64,000 nt of DNA from Pagrus major. Lineage: Eukaryota; Chordata; Actinopteri; Spariformes; Sparidae. Position 1 is the first letter of the stretch; the number at the start of each line of letters is the position of its first letter. Under the pieces are notes generated by a model that was not told where the DNA came from, made no database searches, and worked only from the letters and a program-made list of their open reading frames with translations. Position numbers and translations under genes: made by a program. The stretch spans positions 5,023,847 to 5,087,846 of the forward strand of contig NC_133223.1 of the NCBI RefSeq assembly GCF_040436345.1, written 5' to 3'. Of this stretch, positions 26,897-39,678 are shown one piece after another.

Positions 26897-29800
26897 ATGG
26901 CGAAGATCGCCAAAACGCACGAAGGTAAATTACTTTTAAAAAATACTAAATAACTTCTATTACAGATTACCTTTACGAATATTATATGTCATGAAATGTT
27001 GTAGTAGATGTTGCAATGGATAGAGGACATGCAAATAGACGAATTCATCGTTTAAAACGTGAAAAGCAAGCGGGCCACATACGACGCAACGCGGACAGCT
27101 TAGATAATGGCGCTGGTTGCTAGCTTTTTAGCTTGCTAGCTAGCTAGCTAGCTAACTTCACCGCACACATTTATTTGTGCTTTTTTTTGGATGTATGTGC
27201 AACTTCGCCACCAGGCGCATCGACGTGCTCTAATATCCTCTAATTGCATGCTTTATTGTATAACTATCTGTATTTAATCAATATGTACAGCTATTTAAAC
27301 GCCTACATGGTTCTCATTCGGCTAACCCAGTTAGCTCTAGCCTGATTTAACAACACTGGTCGACCACACGTTGCACATACGTACAGTGTTAAGTGAAGCT
27401 ATTTGTGTCACAAAGCCGCCATGCAATCCGTTACGCACTGTTACCTCTGTATCATGTAAGTCATTAACAGTAGTCGCCTAATGTAGTTTTTTTTTTTTTT
27501 TTTGCCGTGGAGTCAAAAGTTTTGGTTATTGTGCAGTTTCTTATCCTCCCACTCGTTTGTTGATTCCCCTTTAGATATCGAGGCCCAGATCCTGGAGATC
27601 CAGGGGATGAAGGCCACCCTGCTGGAGGAAGGAGAGCAGGGAGTGGGCCTTGACTCCACTGGCTTTTATGACCAGGAGATCTATGGAGGCAGCGACAGTC
27701 GCTTTGCTGGATATGTCACTTCCATTGCTGCCAATGAACAGGAGGATGTAAGTATTTACCAACCCAGGACATATTTGAATTGTTTTTTCACCACCCCTCT
27801 ATCCCATGTGTTTACAGTGTGTTGATTAGTAAACTGCAGATCGTCATTTCTTTCATCCTGTCACAATTCCACAGTGTCTCTGGAGCTTGACTGCTCCCTT
27901 TTGCTTGTTGCATATGAGCTAGGAGAGTCTTGCCGTCTTGGTGAGATTTGACTAGACTCCTTTTTCTCTTTCTTTCCTCAGGATGATGAAGATGATTCAT
28001 CAACAAGCTTGTTGGGTCCAAAGAAGCCAGGGTACCACGCACCAGTGGCAATACTCAATGCCATTCCTCAGTCAGACGAGCAAGTATGTGGACATTTATG
28101 GTGTCACAAATCTTTAAAAAGAAAAGTTTAGAATAATTGTTCCTCAGAGGAGCTCTCAAAGGGCCCTTATGTGATTGATTTTGAAATACACTCACACTCT
28201 TTACCCCATCTTCCTTTTGCAGTATGACCCGTTTGCAGAGCATCGTCCACAGAAGATCGCAGAGCGGGAAGATGAATACAAAGCCCGGCGCAGACAGATG
28301 ATCATCTCTCCAGAGCGTCTCGACCCTTTTGCAGACGGTAAATTTAGCTATTTTTTGTCTTCATTACACCTTTCCCATTCCCTCCCCCTTTTCACGGTTC
28401 ACTTTTTTGTGACCCCCATGACAACAATGGTTTCACACCCATGGTTTTGCTGTTCAACCCTTCGATCACAACGCAATAACTTGCTTCCCAGACTTGATGC
28501 CTTCCCTGTGGTCAATCCTTTGTGGTCCAAGAACATTTTGTCATTGTACTTTTTCTTCCTAATATATGATCTGCATTTGTATCCAACTTTGCAACACATG
28601 TCGGTGTGGGCTAATAGTTTACCTTCAGGTTATTGTTTTGGAAAAATATTACTGTCATGATTTTATGGTGCAAAAGTGAAAGTTTTATTCTGGTGTGTGC
28701 TATTCAATAAAGCTAAATCCAATGTAGGGTTACCATGCTTTTCAGTGGGGAGGTGGTTAGGTGTTTAATGTTCAAAGGGGTAGTTCACCTAACAAACATG
28801 GGTCGCAGATGGGTTGTGTGTGAGTCGAAGGGTTAACAATCCTATGTGAGCTTCAGCGTAGATTATGATGGGAAAGTGCAGTGTCTTCTTGTCATAGCAT
28901 ATGAGGATGAGAGATGTAATTTCGAGGCTTGGCTGTGGTGTAATTCACCTGCCTATGAACTGTTATGCTAGGCTGAGCTCAGCAACTGAAGACAAACGAT
29001 AATCCGGACGCTCATAGACAGAGTTGTAGAAGCCAAAGGCAGGCAGTGGAGAGAAATATGCTGGGTCACTTTGGCATAGTCGACCCAAACTCATTTAAGT
29101 TATTTCAGGGTTATATAAGAACATTAAAAACCATAAACTGAATTTGTCATCCAGGTCTCATTCGTCTTTCAAATTTCTCTTTGTCTGGGCTGTAATTTAA
29201 ATGTCAACTTAATAGATAGGTCCTTTTGAGTTTATATAGCTTATCAAGAATTATATATTTTGCAAGACTTCTTAGCTGTGCCTGGAAATGGCATTTTAAG
29301 TGCAGAAACATGTAAGAGCTTGAGTGTTGTATGGAAAAACACAAGCAATAATTGTGAGCCAGCTATATAACTTTCTATCTATTGTTATTGTATCTTCACT
29401 CCCCTGACAACGTGATCTTAAATGGCCTGAGTCTTAAAGGTTTGGTCTAGGTAGGGCGTATCTGAAGCCTGCATGTAGCGAGAGCTCTTTGTACAAAGTT
29501 GTTGTGTAAATATATTTTTATTTTACAACTCTCTCTGTAAAATAGAAATATGTTATCAAGAAAATTGTGTACCACAATACCACAGGCCCATACTAACTGT
29601 CCTTAATTTCTCTCCTACAGCAGTACTGCTTTGCCAGTCCTGTACTGCACTCTGTTAAGAGTGCAGCAACTCATCCTGTGTAGGTTTTGGGGAACACAGA
29701 GAACTATGCACTTGTCAGTTTGGTCAGGGTCCACTGGCTGCTTGTTTGGGGCCTTTGAGGGGAATCAGATGCAGCCCAGCTACAACAAACTTCAACCCCC

Positions 29801-32800
29801 AAGAGCCTCTTAAGTTTCTTTTTTATTTGGCTTAGCGATTTCCAACAAATTTAGATACGATTCTCCCTCCAGACGTAGTGGAAAATCACTGCCCAAATAT
29901 TTGACTTACCTCAGGCTCATGTTATCAGATACCTTTGTCCTGAAAGGGAAGTTAAGATCTTAATGTATGATGATTGAATAATAACCGTTGCTGTTATTAA
30001 TCAGTTTGGCTCTGGCATGTCGTATTATCATACTACTTACACATGGGCTAGATTTATAATTTTTTTTTTGCCTAATTTTTTATTTAAATGCCAGTGTAGA
30101 TACTCATATTTTTATACTTTAGTAATGCCATTCCTAGATGTAGCCTCAAAATCTTGCCTTCATTTTTATATGCTAGTATAAGTGATTAGGGGAATCTGGG
30201 CCACAGGGTCTCATATGAATTTTTTCTAGTTTTGTGGTTATGCCCCAAGAAGATGCTTTGTTTTTTGAGTGCCGTAAATCAATGCAACACAGGTGGTATA
30301 CTGTTGTGTGTGAGTTCAAACCCTTTTCCAAAGTGTTACTAATGGTAAAGAGAAATTTTCTAGGCTTCTTTTCTGCCGGTTGAAGTCTGACTGCAGAAGA
30401 CCCTTGGCACTGAAAGTGTACGTATTCTGAAGAGCACAGCCCAGGACCCCTGCATCAGTGATGGCTATGACTTCTTAATCCACTTAAAGAAAACACCACA
30501 ACCTCAGCTCTTCTCTCTATGTATCTGCTTGTTTTTCATTAGAATGCTATGACCGTATGTAAGAGAGACCAATGTATATTTGTATGTAATTAATAGGACT
30601 TTGTTTTGTGAATCAGCTGTTTATAAAAACAGGAATGTAAGTTAATCTGTTGGTAAAGAGAGTCAGACTTAGCTGACTATGTTTGTGCTTGCTGTGTTTG
30701 TAATAACTCAGGTCCCTAGAGTGTATACTGATGAGTGTCCTATGTTCTTGTTGGTGCTCTTTCGCGCAGGGGGCAAAACGCCGGACCCCAAGCTGCAAGT
30801 CAGGTCGTACGTGGACGTCATGTTGGAGCAGAACCTGTCCAAAGAGGAGGTAAGCAGCTACTCAGTGTTTTCTTTGACATGGACTGCAAACCATTTCAGA
30901 CAAAGTTGTCAATGAGTTCTGTGCTTTTTATTTTTTTTCCTTCAATACAGTCATGTAGTTTAACCTGATGTTTGTGCATATCTGTATTTAGAGAGAGATT
31001 CGTCTGCAGCTGGCAGAGAAGGCCAAATCAGGGGACCTGAAAGCTGTCAACGGGTCAGCTGCCTCTCAAGCTGCCACAAAACGTAAGCGTCGCTGGGACC
31101 AGACAGCTGACCAAACCCCTTCTAATGCTACACCCAAAAAGATGTCCAGCTGGGACCAGGCTGACTCGTCTGCTGAGGTGAGCCACTCAAGGTTTAGCCA
31201 GCTAACTTTAAGGTTCAAGTGATTTAAGTGACTTACAGTGGGTACAAATGTTGTGGTCAATTGCCAGTCAGTACTCAATATAATGTAAGTTGGTAATATG
31301 AGGAAATCCAGTCATGTAGGGCAACTATTTTGAAGTTGTAGATTGTCCGACTCGTGGTTAATCTAATTTTCTTTGCCTTTTTCTTTAGCAAACTCCAGGA
31401 CACACTCCTGCACACACACCATCGAACAGCCGATGGGATGAAACCCCTGGCCGCCCTAAAGGGAGTGAGACCCCAGGAGCCACCCCCAGCACCCGCATGT
31501 GGGACCCCACTCCGAGTCACACACCTGCTGGTGCTGCCACTCCTGGCAGAGACACACCTGGCCACGCAACACCCGGCCATGGTGGAGCCACAGGAAGTGT
31601 ACGCAAGAACCGCTGGGACGAAACCCCAAAGACAGAAAGGGAAACCCCGGGGCACGGGAGTGGCTGGGCTGAAACACCTCGGACAGACAGAGGAGATGAA
31701 TCGGTGGGTGAGACTCCAACCCCAGGGGCCAGTAAGAGGAAGTCTCGATGGGACGAAACCCCTGCCAGTCAGATGGGATCCTCCACGCCACTACTTACCC
31801 CAGGAAAGACTCCCATAGGAACACCAGCTATGAACATGGCTACCCCAACACCAGGTACATAAAACTTCACTTTTTGTTGCATTGTATGTTCCTTCTAACA
31901 TCTGTGTTTTGCACCTTTTATTTCTTGTTCATTACTATGTTACTTTTAGTGTCAGGCGTCTTTGTGTTCCATCTTCTCAGTTTGTTTTTAGGGAAAAGGA
32001 ATTGTATTAGCAGAAGCTAATGGATTTCCAAACAACCACATATGAGTCACATGGATCTCCAAGCCCTGTGATGGTTTCACTTTGTTTTTAATTGGTTTCC
32101 TCTTCTTTTTTCTTCAGGTCACCTGATGAGCATGACTCCAGAGCAGCTGCAGGCCTGGAGGTGGGAGAGGGAAATTGATGAGAGGAACCGGCCTCTAACA
32201 GACGAGGAGCTTGATGCCATGTTCCCAGAGGGATACAAGGTTATTGCATTTAATTATCTGGTGACAACCGCAAGAGTAAACGTTATTTTATATTAATCAC
32301 AGTACTGACAGTTAATTTTTCTTCTCCACAGGTCTTGCCTCCACCAGCAGGCTATGTGCCGATCCGTACTCCAGCCCGTAAGCTGTCAGCCACTCCCACC
32401 CCTATTGGAGGCATGACAGGCTTCCACATGCAGGCAGAGGACCGCACAACAAAACAGATGAATGACCAGCCTTCAGGCAACCTCCCCTTTCTCAAACCTG
32501 ATGACATCCAGTATTTTGACAAACTGCTGGTGAGCATTTAATGTTTGCGCACAACATACGTAAAACTGTAAAATCAACAGTTGAATTTTTGTTCTGTCTG
32601 AAATTCAAAATGTGTTGATGATTAGCTCTGTATGTTTGTGTTAGGTGGAGGTGGATGAGTCCACACTGAGTCCTGAGGAGCAGAAAGAAAGGAAGATCAT
32701 GAAGCTGCTACTGAAGATTAAAAATGGAACACCACCAATGAGGAAGGTTGGTTACAGTTATTAACTTACTTTCAATCATCCTAAACTATGTTTTCCACTA

Positions 32801-35800
32801 TCCCTCTTTAAAACATCATTTAAGTCCCAGAATTTCCTGTTCTCCTAGAGCGCCTGTTGCCCCTTTTGTTCTCATGTTACAAATCTACCAAGGAGGCTTG
32901 TAATCACATAAAGCACAAAAAATACTGATTGCAAGATCAACACCCAGCACTGAGCCTGTATGTGGCTACAGTGTGAATATTTGCTTGCTAAAGAATCTTC
33001 TCTCTGAGAAACTGCTGCTTTCAGTAGAGGTCGGAGTGAAACGATCATGATCTGCCGGGAGCAGCAGACACAAGTCATCAGATCTGTTGAGGCTGTCTCA
33101 ATCGATGTGATTTCAACCATTGTCTAACTGACTGATCCTCTTCTCTCTCTTGTCTTAGGCCGCTCTGCGTCAGATTACAGATAAGGCTCGTGAATTTGGA
33201 GCTGGCCCCCTGTTCAACCAGATCCTGCCATTACTCATGTCACCCACCCTGGAAGACCAGGAGCGCCACCTTCTGGTTAAAGTGATTGACCGTATTCTTT
33301 ACAAACTGGATGACCTGGTTCGACCATACGTACACAAGGTAGGCTGAGTGTGAGAGCTGTGCGCTTCTTTAAGTGGATTGTGATTTTAGGAACTAACTTA
33401 CTGTCCTTTCTGTGTCCAGATCCTGGTGGTGATTGAGCCCCTACTGATTGATGAAGACTACTACGCCAGAGTAGAAGGCAGAGAAATCATCTCTAACTTG
33501 GCAAAGGTAATGTGGCAAAAGAAATTTCACACACACGTTGCTTCCTGCGAACCATTCTCGCCTTTTTGACCAGTCCATGGTCAGATCAGGGCTAGCCGTT
33601 CGCTAGATTGAAACCAACATGAGAGCTAGCATACCTGCCATTTATGGCTTGTGTGTTCTCAACCTGCACCCGTTGGTTACAATCAGATATTCCATTGACA
33701 GAATTTTGTTAGATTTGCTTTGATAGATATTCATCATTGCCACCATGGTGACTGGAAAAAAGAGTCGGTCTCAATATTCAATTCGATTCAAACTTTTTAT
33801 TTAAGCCACAAAAGTAATTTTCCCTTGTTTGCAGTGATGTTGGCGTTAAAGAAATTCACACGAACTATGTGAAAACTGCATGCACATGAGATGAAACATG
33901 TAGTTGTTATAAACAGCAGCTGTCCTGTTGGTCCGTTCCCTTTTTATACTGGTGCACCTGAACCAGGTTTAACAGACAGTATAATCTGAATGAAAACAAG
34001 TACACATTCTTTCTTGGGTGTAAGTGTGCCCTGCTGACTGGTGTTGTAAAGGGTTGTCTGTTTTTGATGCATCTTTATTCTGATTTTAGTTGAACTAAGA
34101 AACATGAATTTTTCATTTTAATTGCTACTTCATATGGGCAACATGCTCCCAAACATCATGCCATCACACCAAACAATACCAATGCACATTGAAGTTTATT
34201 TTTAACACATTCCATTCAGAAAGCTGTTTTTTGTGGTTTGTGATGACTGTCTCTGAATGACTGACTGGTCAGTAAGTGTCTTGTTTTGTGGCAATGACTA
34301 ATTTGACATTTGTCTTCTTCCTCTTTGTCCCAGGCTGCTGGTTTGGCTACAATGATCTCAACAATGCGACCTGATATTGACAACATGGACGAGTATGTCA
34401 GAAACACCACAGCCCGTGCTTTTGCCGTGGTGGCCTCTGCTCTTGGTATTCCTTCTCTCCTGCCCTTCCTCAAAGCTGTGTGTAAAAGCAAGAAGTCATG
34501 GCAGGCCCGGCACACAGGCATCAAGATCGTGCAGCAGATTGCCATCCTTATGGGCTGTGCCATTCTGCCTCACCTTCGCAGTTTGGTAGAGATCATTGAA
34601 CACGGTCAGTCATGTCACATGTAAAAGTTTTAACAGGTCCTAGTAGCTTAAATAACATAAACATAAATATGCCACAGTTTATTTGAAATGAATCTTTGAT
34701 AAAGATTCTCAGAGCATTTGCTATTTCTATACAGCTAAGCTATTCAGAACTGTATTGTTTTATTTGTTGTCCTTGTTGTCAGCTATATTTTTACTATTTT
34801 TACTATTTTGTATTTCTAATTTTAAAGTATTCACTCTTGACAATAATTCTTTAATTTTGGGCCTGAAACAAAGTGAAACCTGCACATACAGTTCATATTT
34901 TTTTTGATAAACACTGTCATAATTACTGGACTGAAATGTGTTGAAGCTCTGACTGTTTGACTGTGATGTCACAGGTCTGGTGGATGAGCAGCAGAAGGTG
35001 AGGACCATCAGTGCCCTGGCTATAGCTGCCCTTGCTGAAGCTGCTACACCCTATGGTATTGAATCCTTTGACTCCGTCCTCAAGCCGCTGTGGAAGGGTA
35101 TCAGACAGCACAGAGGAAAGGTAAGATTTCAGTTTTAAAAAAACAAAAAGGTACTTTGCCAAGTTTTTGAGGAAAGAACAAACTATTTGTTGCAAGATCA
35201 ACACCCAGCACTAAGCCTCCATGTGGCTACAGTGTGAATATTTGCTTGCTATAAAGTCTCCTTGGAGGGGCTGCTGCTGTCAGTAGAGGTCAGATTAAAG
35301 ACCAATAATACTCTGCTGGGAGCATCAGACAAACACATTTATTCCTCAGCTCTCTGAACCACAATCTTTGGGCCAAGTTTGCATTCACAATATATTTCTT
35401 GCCTTTTGTCACCAGGGTCTGGCTGCTTTCCTTAAAGCTATTGGTTACCTGATCCCGCTGATGGATGCCGAGTATGCTAACTACTACACCAGAGAGGTGA
35501 TGCTGATCCTCATCAGAGAGTTCCAGTCCCCTGATGAGGAGATGAAAAAGATTGTACTCAAGGTAAGGGATGGGAAGAATAACTTAATATCCTTCAATCT
35601 TAGCTAACTTCCTGCGACTCATTCTCGCCTGTTCAACCACCACATGGTTTCATCAGGGCTAGTAGTTCGCTACATGAACACCAACATGAGAATTAGCAGA
35701 GCTGGCACCCATGTCCTCTCTGTTCTCACCCTGCACCCGTTGGTTACACTTAAAAACAATGCTCTCTGTCTGAACTCTGATATTCGAGGACTGGAGACAA

Positions 35801-38800
35801 TGTTGATGTCGTCTGTCACAATTTTCCATCTCTGACCTGCACTTGTATTTTATCTCATAGGTGGTGAAACAGTGTTGTGGCACTGATGGTGTGGAGGCCA
35901 ACTACATTAAGACTGAGATCCTGCCCCCCTTCTTCAAGCACTTCTGGCAACACAGGATGGCTTTGGACAGGCGCAACTACAGACAGGTAAGCAAACACAC
36001 AGAAGTTCACATTCAGCTTATTAAAGAGACTTCAAGCTTATGCACATATCCCACCTATGTTTTTGAACGGTCTTTTCCTCCAACAGTTGGTGGACACCAC
36101 AGTGGAGTTGGCCAACAAAGTGGGAGCAGCAGAGATCATTTCCCGCATCGTGGATGACCTGAAAGATGAGGCCGAGCAGTACAGAAAGATGGTGATGGAG
36201 ACTATTGAAAAAATTATGGGCAACCTGGGTGCAGCTGACATTGACCACAAGCTGGAGGAGCAGTTGATCGACGGCATCCTGTATGCCTTCCAGGAACAGA
36301 CAACAGAGGTAAAGGGGATCACGCTCATCGGCTTGATTAAGAGCTGTTAAAAAATCTATTGTGTACAGTTTACTATGTCAAGATTTTCCAGGACAGGAAG
36401 AACCCTCTTTACAGAATGTTTTTCTCTTGTTGATTTAATCCCTTCTCCTTTTTCTTCAGGACTCTGTGATGCTGAATGGTTTCGGCACTGTGGTGAATGC
36501 CCTCGGGAAGCGTGTCAAACCCTACCTGCCTCAGATCTGTGGTACAGTGCTGTGGCGTCTGAACAACAAGTCAGCTAAAGTCCGTCAGCAGGCTGCTGAC
36601 CTGATCTCCCGTACAGCTGTGGTTATGAAGACTTGCCAGGAGGTACATTATGAAGACGTGTGCAAACACAGATTCAAAGGCCCAACTGTATATCTTATTT
36701 TAGAAACTAATGCATGTTCTCCTTGTCCATCACTGCAGGAAAAGCTGATGGGTCACTTGGGTGTGGTGCTGTATGAGTACCTGGGAGAGGAATATCCTGA
36801 GGTTCTGGGTAGCATCCTGGGAGCACTCAAAGCCATTGTTAATGTTATTGGTAAGTGTCCTTCACCTTCATCAACAATGATTGCATTTTGAATGATTAAG
36901 GCATTTCCTGGCCAGTCATTCAGATTTCTGGATTTAGAAAAGTAAACATCTGGATAGTTATTGGATAATGTTCTTTTCATTGCAGGTATGCACAAGATGA
37001 CTCCACCAATCAAAGACCTGCTTCCTCGTTTGACTCCCATCCTGAAGAACAGACATGAGAAAGTGCAGGAGAACTGCATTGATCTGGTGGGCAGGATTGC
37101 AGACAGGTCAGTAGAATCAAATTTTAGATTGAAGTTATATTTATCTGATTGTAGTGTCTGTAAGACTTGTGCAGTGAGCAGCACCAGGCCTTATCCTAAC
37201 ACCTTGTTTATTTTAGGGGCGCTGAATATGTGTCGGCCAGGGAATGGATGAGGATTTGTTTTGAACTGCTGGAGCTGCTCAAAGCTCACAAGAAAGCCAT
37301 CCGCAGAGCTACTGTCAACACGTTTGGTTATATCGCCAAAGCCATTGGGTGAGTGCTGCCTTCAGAAACATTGAGGAGGTCTTCATTAATACCAAATGTT
37401 TTTGTATTTATGTTGATTGAATCATCTCTATTCAGGGTATCTGCAGCTCTTATAAGCATTGCATTTTTCTTTCCTTAAAACAAAGGCCTTGCAATGGAAA
37501 AAATTTTTCTTCTTGCTACCTTTAGGCAGTAATGTTAGTCACAAAATGTTTTTGTATCTGACTCCGGGCTGTCAGTAGTCTGAGCATCATTAATGCTGTG
37601 GGTAGCTACAGAAACAAGGACACTTCATCTCCTAATGGACAAGTTAATTTTAGCAAAAACTTCAATGAATAGAGATTTTTAATTGATTAATCCATTGTCC
37701 TCAGGTTGCAGTCATTAAATTAATTATATCATTTGGAATCATTGTTTTATACTGATAGAAAGTACTGGGATAGTGTGATGCAGTTTAGAAAAAGAAACAA
37801 ATCTAGGCCATATTGTCCACATTGGTTTTCCATCACACCCTCATACTTTGTATGACCATGAAAAGGTAATCAGATTGTATTCCATATGCTTTTAAAAGTT
37901 TTAAATATAACTCGGGGAACCCTGCAGAACCCCTGTGATTATTATTTGAAATATTCACCATATGATAAATGAAACCATTGCCTGTTTCTCTGCTAATGTC
38001 ATCTGAACTAATACTTTGCCCGTCTCCCTCCTTCCCTTTAGTCCCCATGATGTGTTGGCCACTCTTCTCAATAACCTGAAAGTCCAGGAGCGTCAGAACA
38101 GAGTCTGCACAACTGTGGCCATTGCCATTGTTGCTGAGACCTGTTCACCATTCACAGTGCTGCCTGCGCTCATGAACGAATACCGCGTGCCTGAGCTCAA
38201 TGTGCAGAACGGCGTACTCAAGTCCCTCTCTTTCCTGTTTGAGTACATTGGAGAGATGGGCAAAGACTACATCTACGCTGTCACACCGCTGCTGGAGGAC
38301 GCACTCATGGACAGGTGAGTTTCTCTGTCTTCTACTGTATACTAATCTTGACAAAGGGATGTTGTAAAAACACAGAATTCCTGAACTTTGCACCTTTTGG
38401 TGATAGCTCACTTAAGTAAACATGGAGCTACTGGTTTATAATTTCCAGTTTATTTATACCAATAACTGTGGAGCCTTGACCCTGTACTTCTGTCATCCTG
38501 CAGAGACTTGGTCCACAGACAGACTGCCAGTGCGGTGGTCCAGCACATGTCTCTGGGCGTCTACGGTTTTGGCTGTGAAGACTCTCTCAACCACTTGCTC
38601 AACTATGTGTGGCCCAATGTCTTTGAGACATCGCCTCATGTAATTCAGGCTGTCATGGGCGCCCTGGAGGGGCTGAGGGTTGCCATCGGGCCCTGCCGCA
38701 TGCTGCAGTACTGTTTACAGGTAAGAACAACCAGGGCCATTCACCTCGATCGACTGTCCGATACTGCTGAATTACTCATTGCTAGTTTATCATGTTATAA

Positions 38801-39221
38801 TTGCAAACAAAGTCCAATTTATACAAGGAAAAGGGAAATTACAGTTAATTGACAAAGAAGTGCATCATTTAACAAAAGGAGGTAACAACTCTGAAAAGGA
38901 AAAATGGCTATGGCTTCATAATATTGTTGATTTATCACTGAGCAAGATGCAACTGCAGTGGGCTGTACTTTAACAATTCAATTAAAGGTGTTGACTGAAT
39001 AAAGATCAGAGAGAAAAGGTCACTGTACTAAACCTGTATTATTGAATTTCTTGTCTCCTTAGGGTTTGTTCCATCCAGCCAGGAAGGTGAGAGACGTCTA
39101 CTGGAAGATTTACAACTCCATCTACATTGGCTCACAAGATGCCCTCATCGCCCACTACCCACAAGTGTACAATGACGAGAAAAACATGTACGTCCGCTAT
39201 GAGCTGGACTATGTCTTGTAA
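26897..39221 (+). CDS. sf3b1: Splicing factor 3B subunit 1 (SF3b155)
   Basis: 24 coding exons: 26897-26924, 27575-27747, 27982-28083, 28223-28337, 30770-30849, 30992-31177, 31389-31854, 32118-32239, 32332-32529, 32645-32746, 33159-33338, 33420-33506, 34334-34604, 34975-35120, 35416-35562, 35861-35986, 36087-36308, 36460-36642, 36739-36850, 36986-37106, 37217-37348, 38042-38314, 38504-38720 and 39063-39221 (TAA). The total is 3948 nt, 1315 residues (human 1304), with every phase closing. The N-terminal third (exons 6-7) has the Trp motifs that bind U2AF-homology domains (RRWDQT, SSWDQ, SRWDETP, RMWDPTP, NRWDETP, SGWAETP) amid TP repeats and a KRKRR basic signal. From about exon 10 onward it is the HEAT-repeat superhelix, nearly identical to human. 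SF3B1 is the U2 snRNP subunit that clamps the branch-point helix. Residues mutated in human cancers are wild type, including the Lys-700 equivalent (AAG at 34995-34997). The ATG context is AAAATGG. Confidence 0.98.
27131..27154. repeat. (GCTA)n microsatellite in sf3b1 intron 1
   Basis: Five to six tandem GCTA units, also a run of overlapping NheI-type GCTAGC palindromes. Confidence 0.8.
28338..30769 (+). other. sf3b1: sf3b1 intron 4 (2.4 kb)
   Basis: The longest sf3b1 intron, between GACG/GTAAAT and TTTCGCGCAG/GGGG. It is mostly unique AT-rich sequence. GGGGTAGTTCACCTAACAAA near 28770 looks like the end of a common fish fold-back element. I see no further gene or structured RNA in it. Confidence 0.5.
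32929..33073 (+). ncRNA. H/ACA snoRNA candidate A1 (sf3b1 intron 10)
   Basis: The 145 nt fold into two hairpins. Hairpin 1 is closed by GCAAG (32931-32935) with CTTGC (32984-32988), with inner pairs CACTG/CAGTG and AGCC/GGCT. An H box AAAGAA (32990-32995, fits ANANNA) follows. Hairpin 2 is closed by CTGCTGCT (33012-33019) and AGCAGCAG (33060-33067), and ACA follows at once (33068-33070), three bases before the inferred 3' end. This is the H/ACA box architecture for pseudouridine-guiding RNAs, which in vertebrates are released from introns of highly expressed genes. A second copy is in intron 14. I cannot name the snoRNA or its target. Confidence 0.65.
33541..33684 (+). ncRNA. H/ACA snoRNA candidate B1 (sf3b1 intron 12)
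   Basis: Hairpin 1 is closed by GCGAAC (33547-33552) with GTTCGC (33598-33603) and topped by TGACCA-gtcca-TGGTCA (33667-base numbering corrected: 33567-33583). The hinge reads AGATTG then AAACCA (the latter fits ANANNA). Hairpin 2 is closed by CCAAC (33614-33618) and GTTGG (33672-33676), with an ACA box at 33679-33681 three bases before the inferred end. A related copy with a compensatory change is in intron 15. Name and target unknown. Confidence 0.65.
35190..35334 (+). ncRNA. H/ACA snoRNA candidate A2 (sf3b1 intron 14)
   Basis: Second copy of family A, same orientation as A1. Hairpin 1 keeps GCAAG (35192-35196) with CTTGC (35245-35249). The hinge reads ATAAAG (one base off ANANNA). Hairpin 2 keeps CTGCTGCT (35271-35278) against AGCATCAG (35321-35328, one mismatch), followed by ACA at 35329-35331. 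Loops have diverged while stems and box are kept. Slightly weaker than A1, so A2 may be a decaying paralogue. Confidence 0.55.
35608..35751 (+). ncRNA. H/ACA snoRNA candidate B2 (sf3b1 intron 15)
   Basis: Second copy of family B. Hairpin 1 is closed by GCGACT (35614-35619) with AGTTCGC (35664-35670, one bulge), apical stem AACCA/TGGTT. Compared with B1 (GACCA/TGGTC) both sides of one pair have changed, G-C to A-T. The H box ACATGA (35672-35677) fits ANANNA exactly. Hairpin 2 is closed by CCAAC (35681-35685) and GTTGG (35739-35743), with ACA at 35746-35748. Confidence 0.65.
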
Positions 39222-39672
39222 ATACAAATTAATGTCTCCTCTGCTTTTCTCCTGCCTCAATTCTCACTTTCCATTGTCGTCTCTATTTTGGTCTAGCACT
39301 GAGCTAGTTTTTAATTAGCAACTGTTGGTCTTTTCCAGGGTTAAACAATCCCCTCACAGGCACATTTGGCCTCTTAATGCCACCTATTTACCCTGAATTG
39401 AAAATGAGCATGATTTTGGGAGAAATAAAAGAAGGAACATTGTAGAGTCTGTATGTATTTTTTAATTTACCTTTTGAGTGTTTCCTGTAAGGAACGACTG
39501 GGGTCAGATGAACCTTGCCTGAAGAATGCAGAGCAGTCATTACAATGTTTTAAATATTTGGATTATGTTTTGTTTGTGTGTATTGATAGGCCTCTGTACC
39601 GGCTGCTCCCTTTACACACCGTCGACTCGATTCACACCTTTGTTCTTACTAGATTGTTGCTTTATTTAATCA

Positions 39673-39678
39673 AATAAA
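39673..39678 (+). terminator. sf3b1: sf3b1 poly(A) signal
   Basis: AATAAA about 450 nt past the stop codon, followed by a TG/T-rich stretch (AATGTTTGTTTAT). An earlier AATAAA at 39424-39429 is an alternative. Confidence 0.55.

Noticed and set aside
34240-34320. C/D box snoRNA in sf3b1 intron 12 (GTGATGA)
   Set aside because: A C box is present, but no terminal stem and no D box at a sensible distance.
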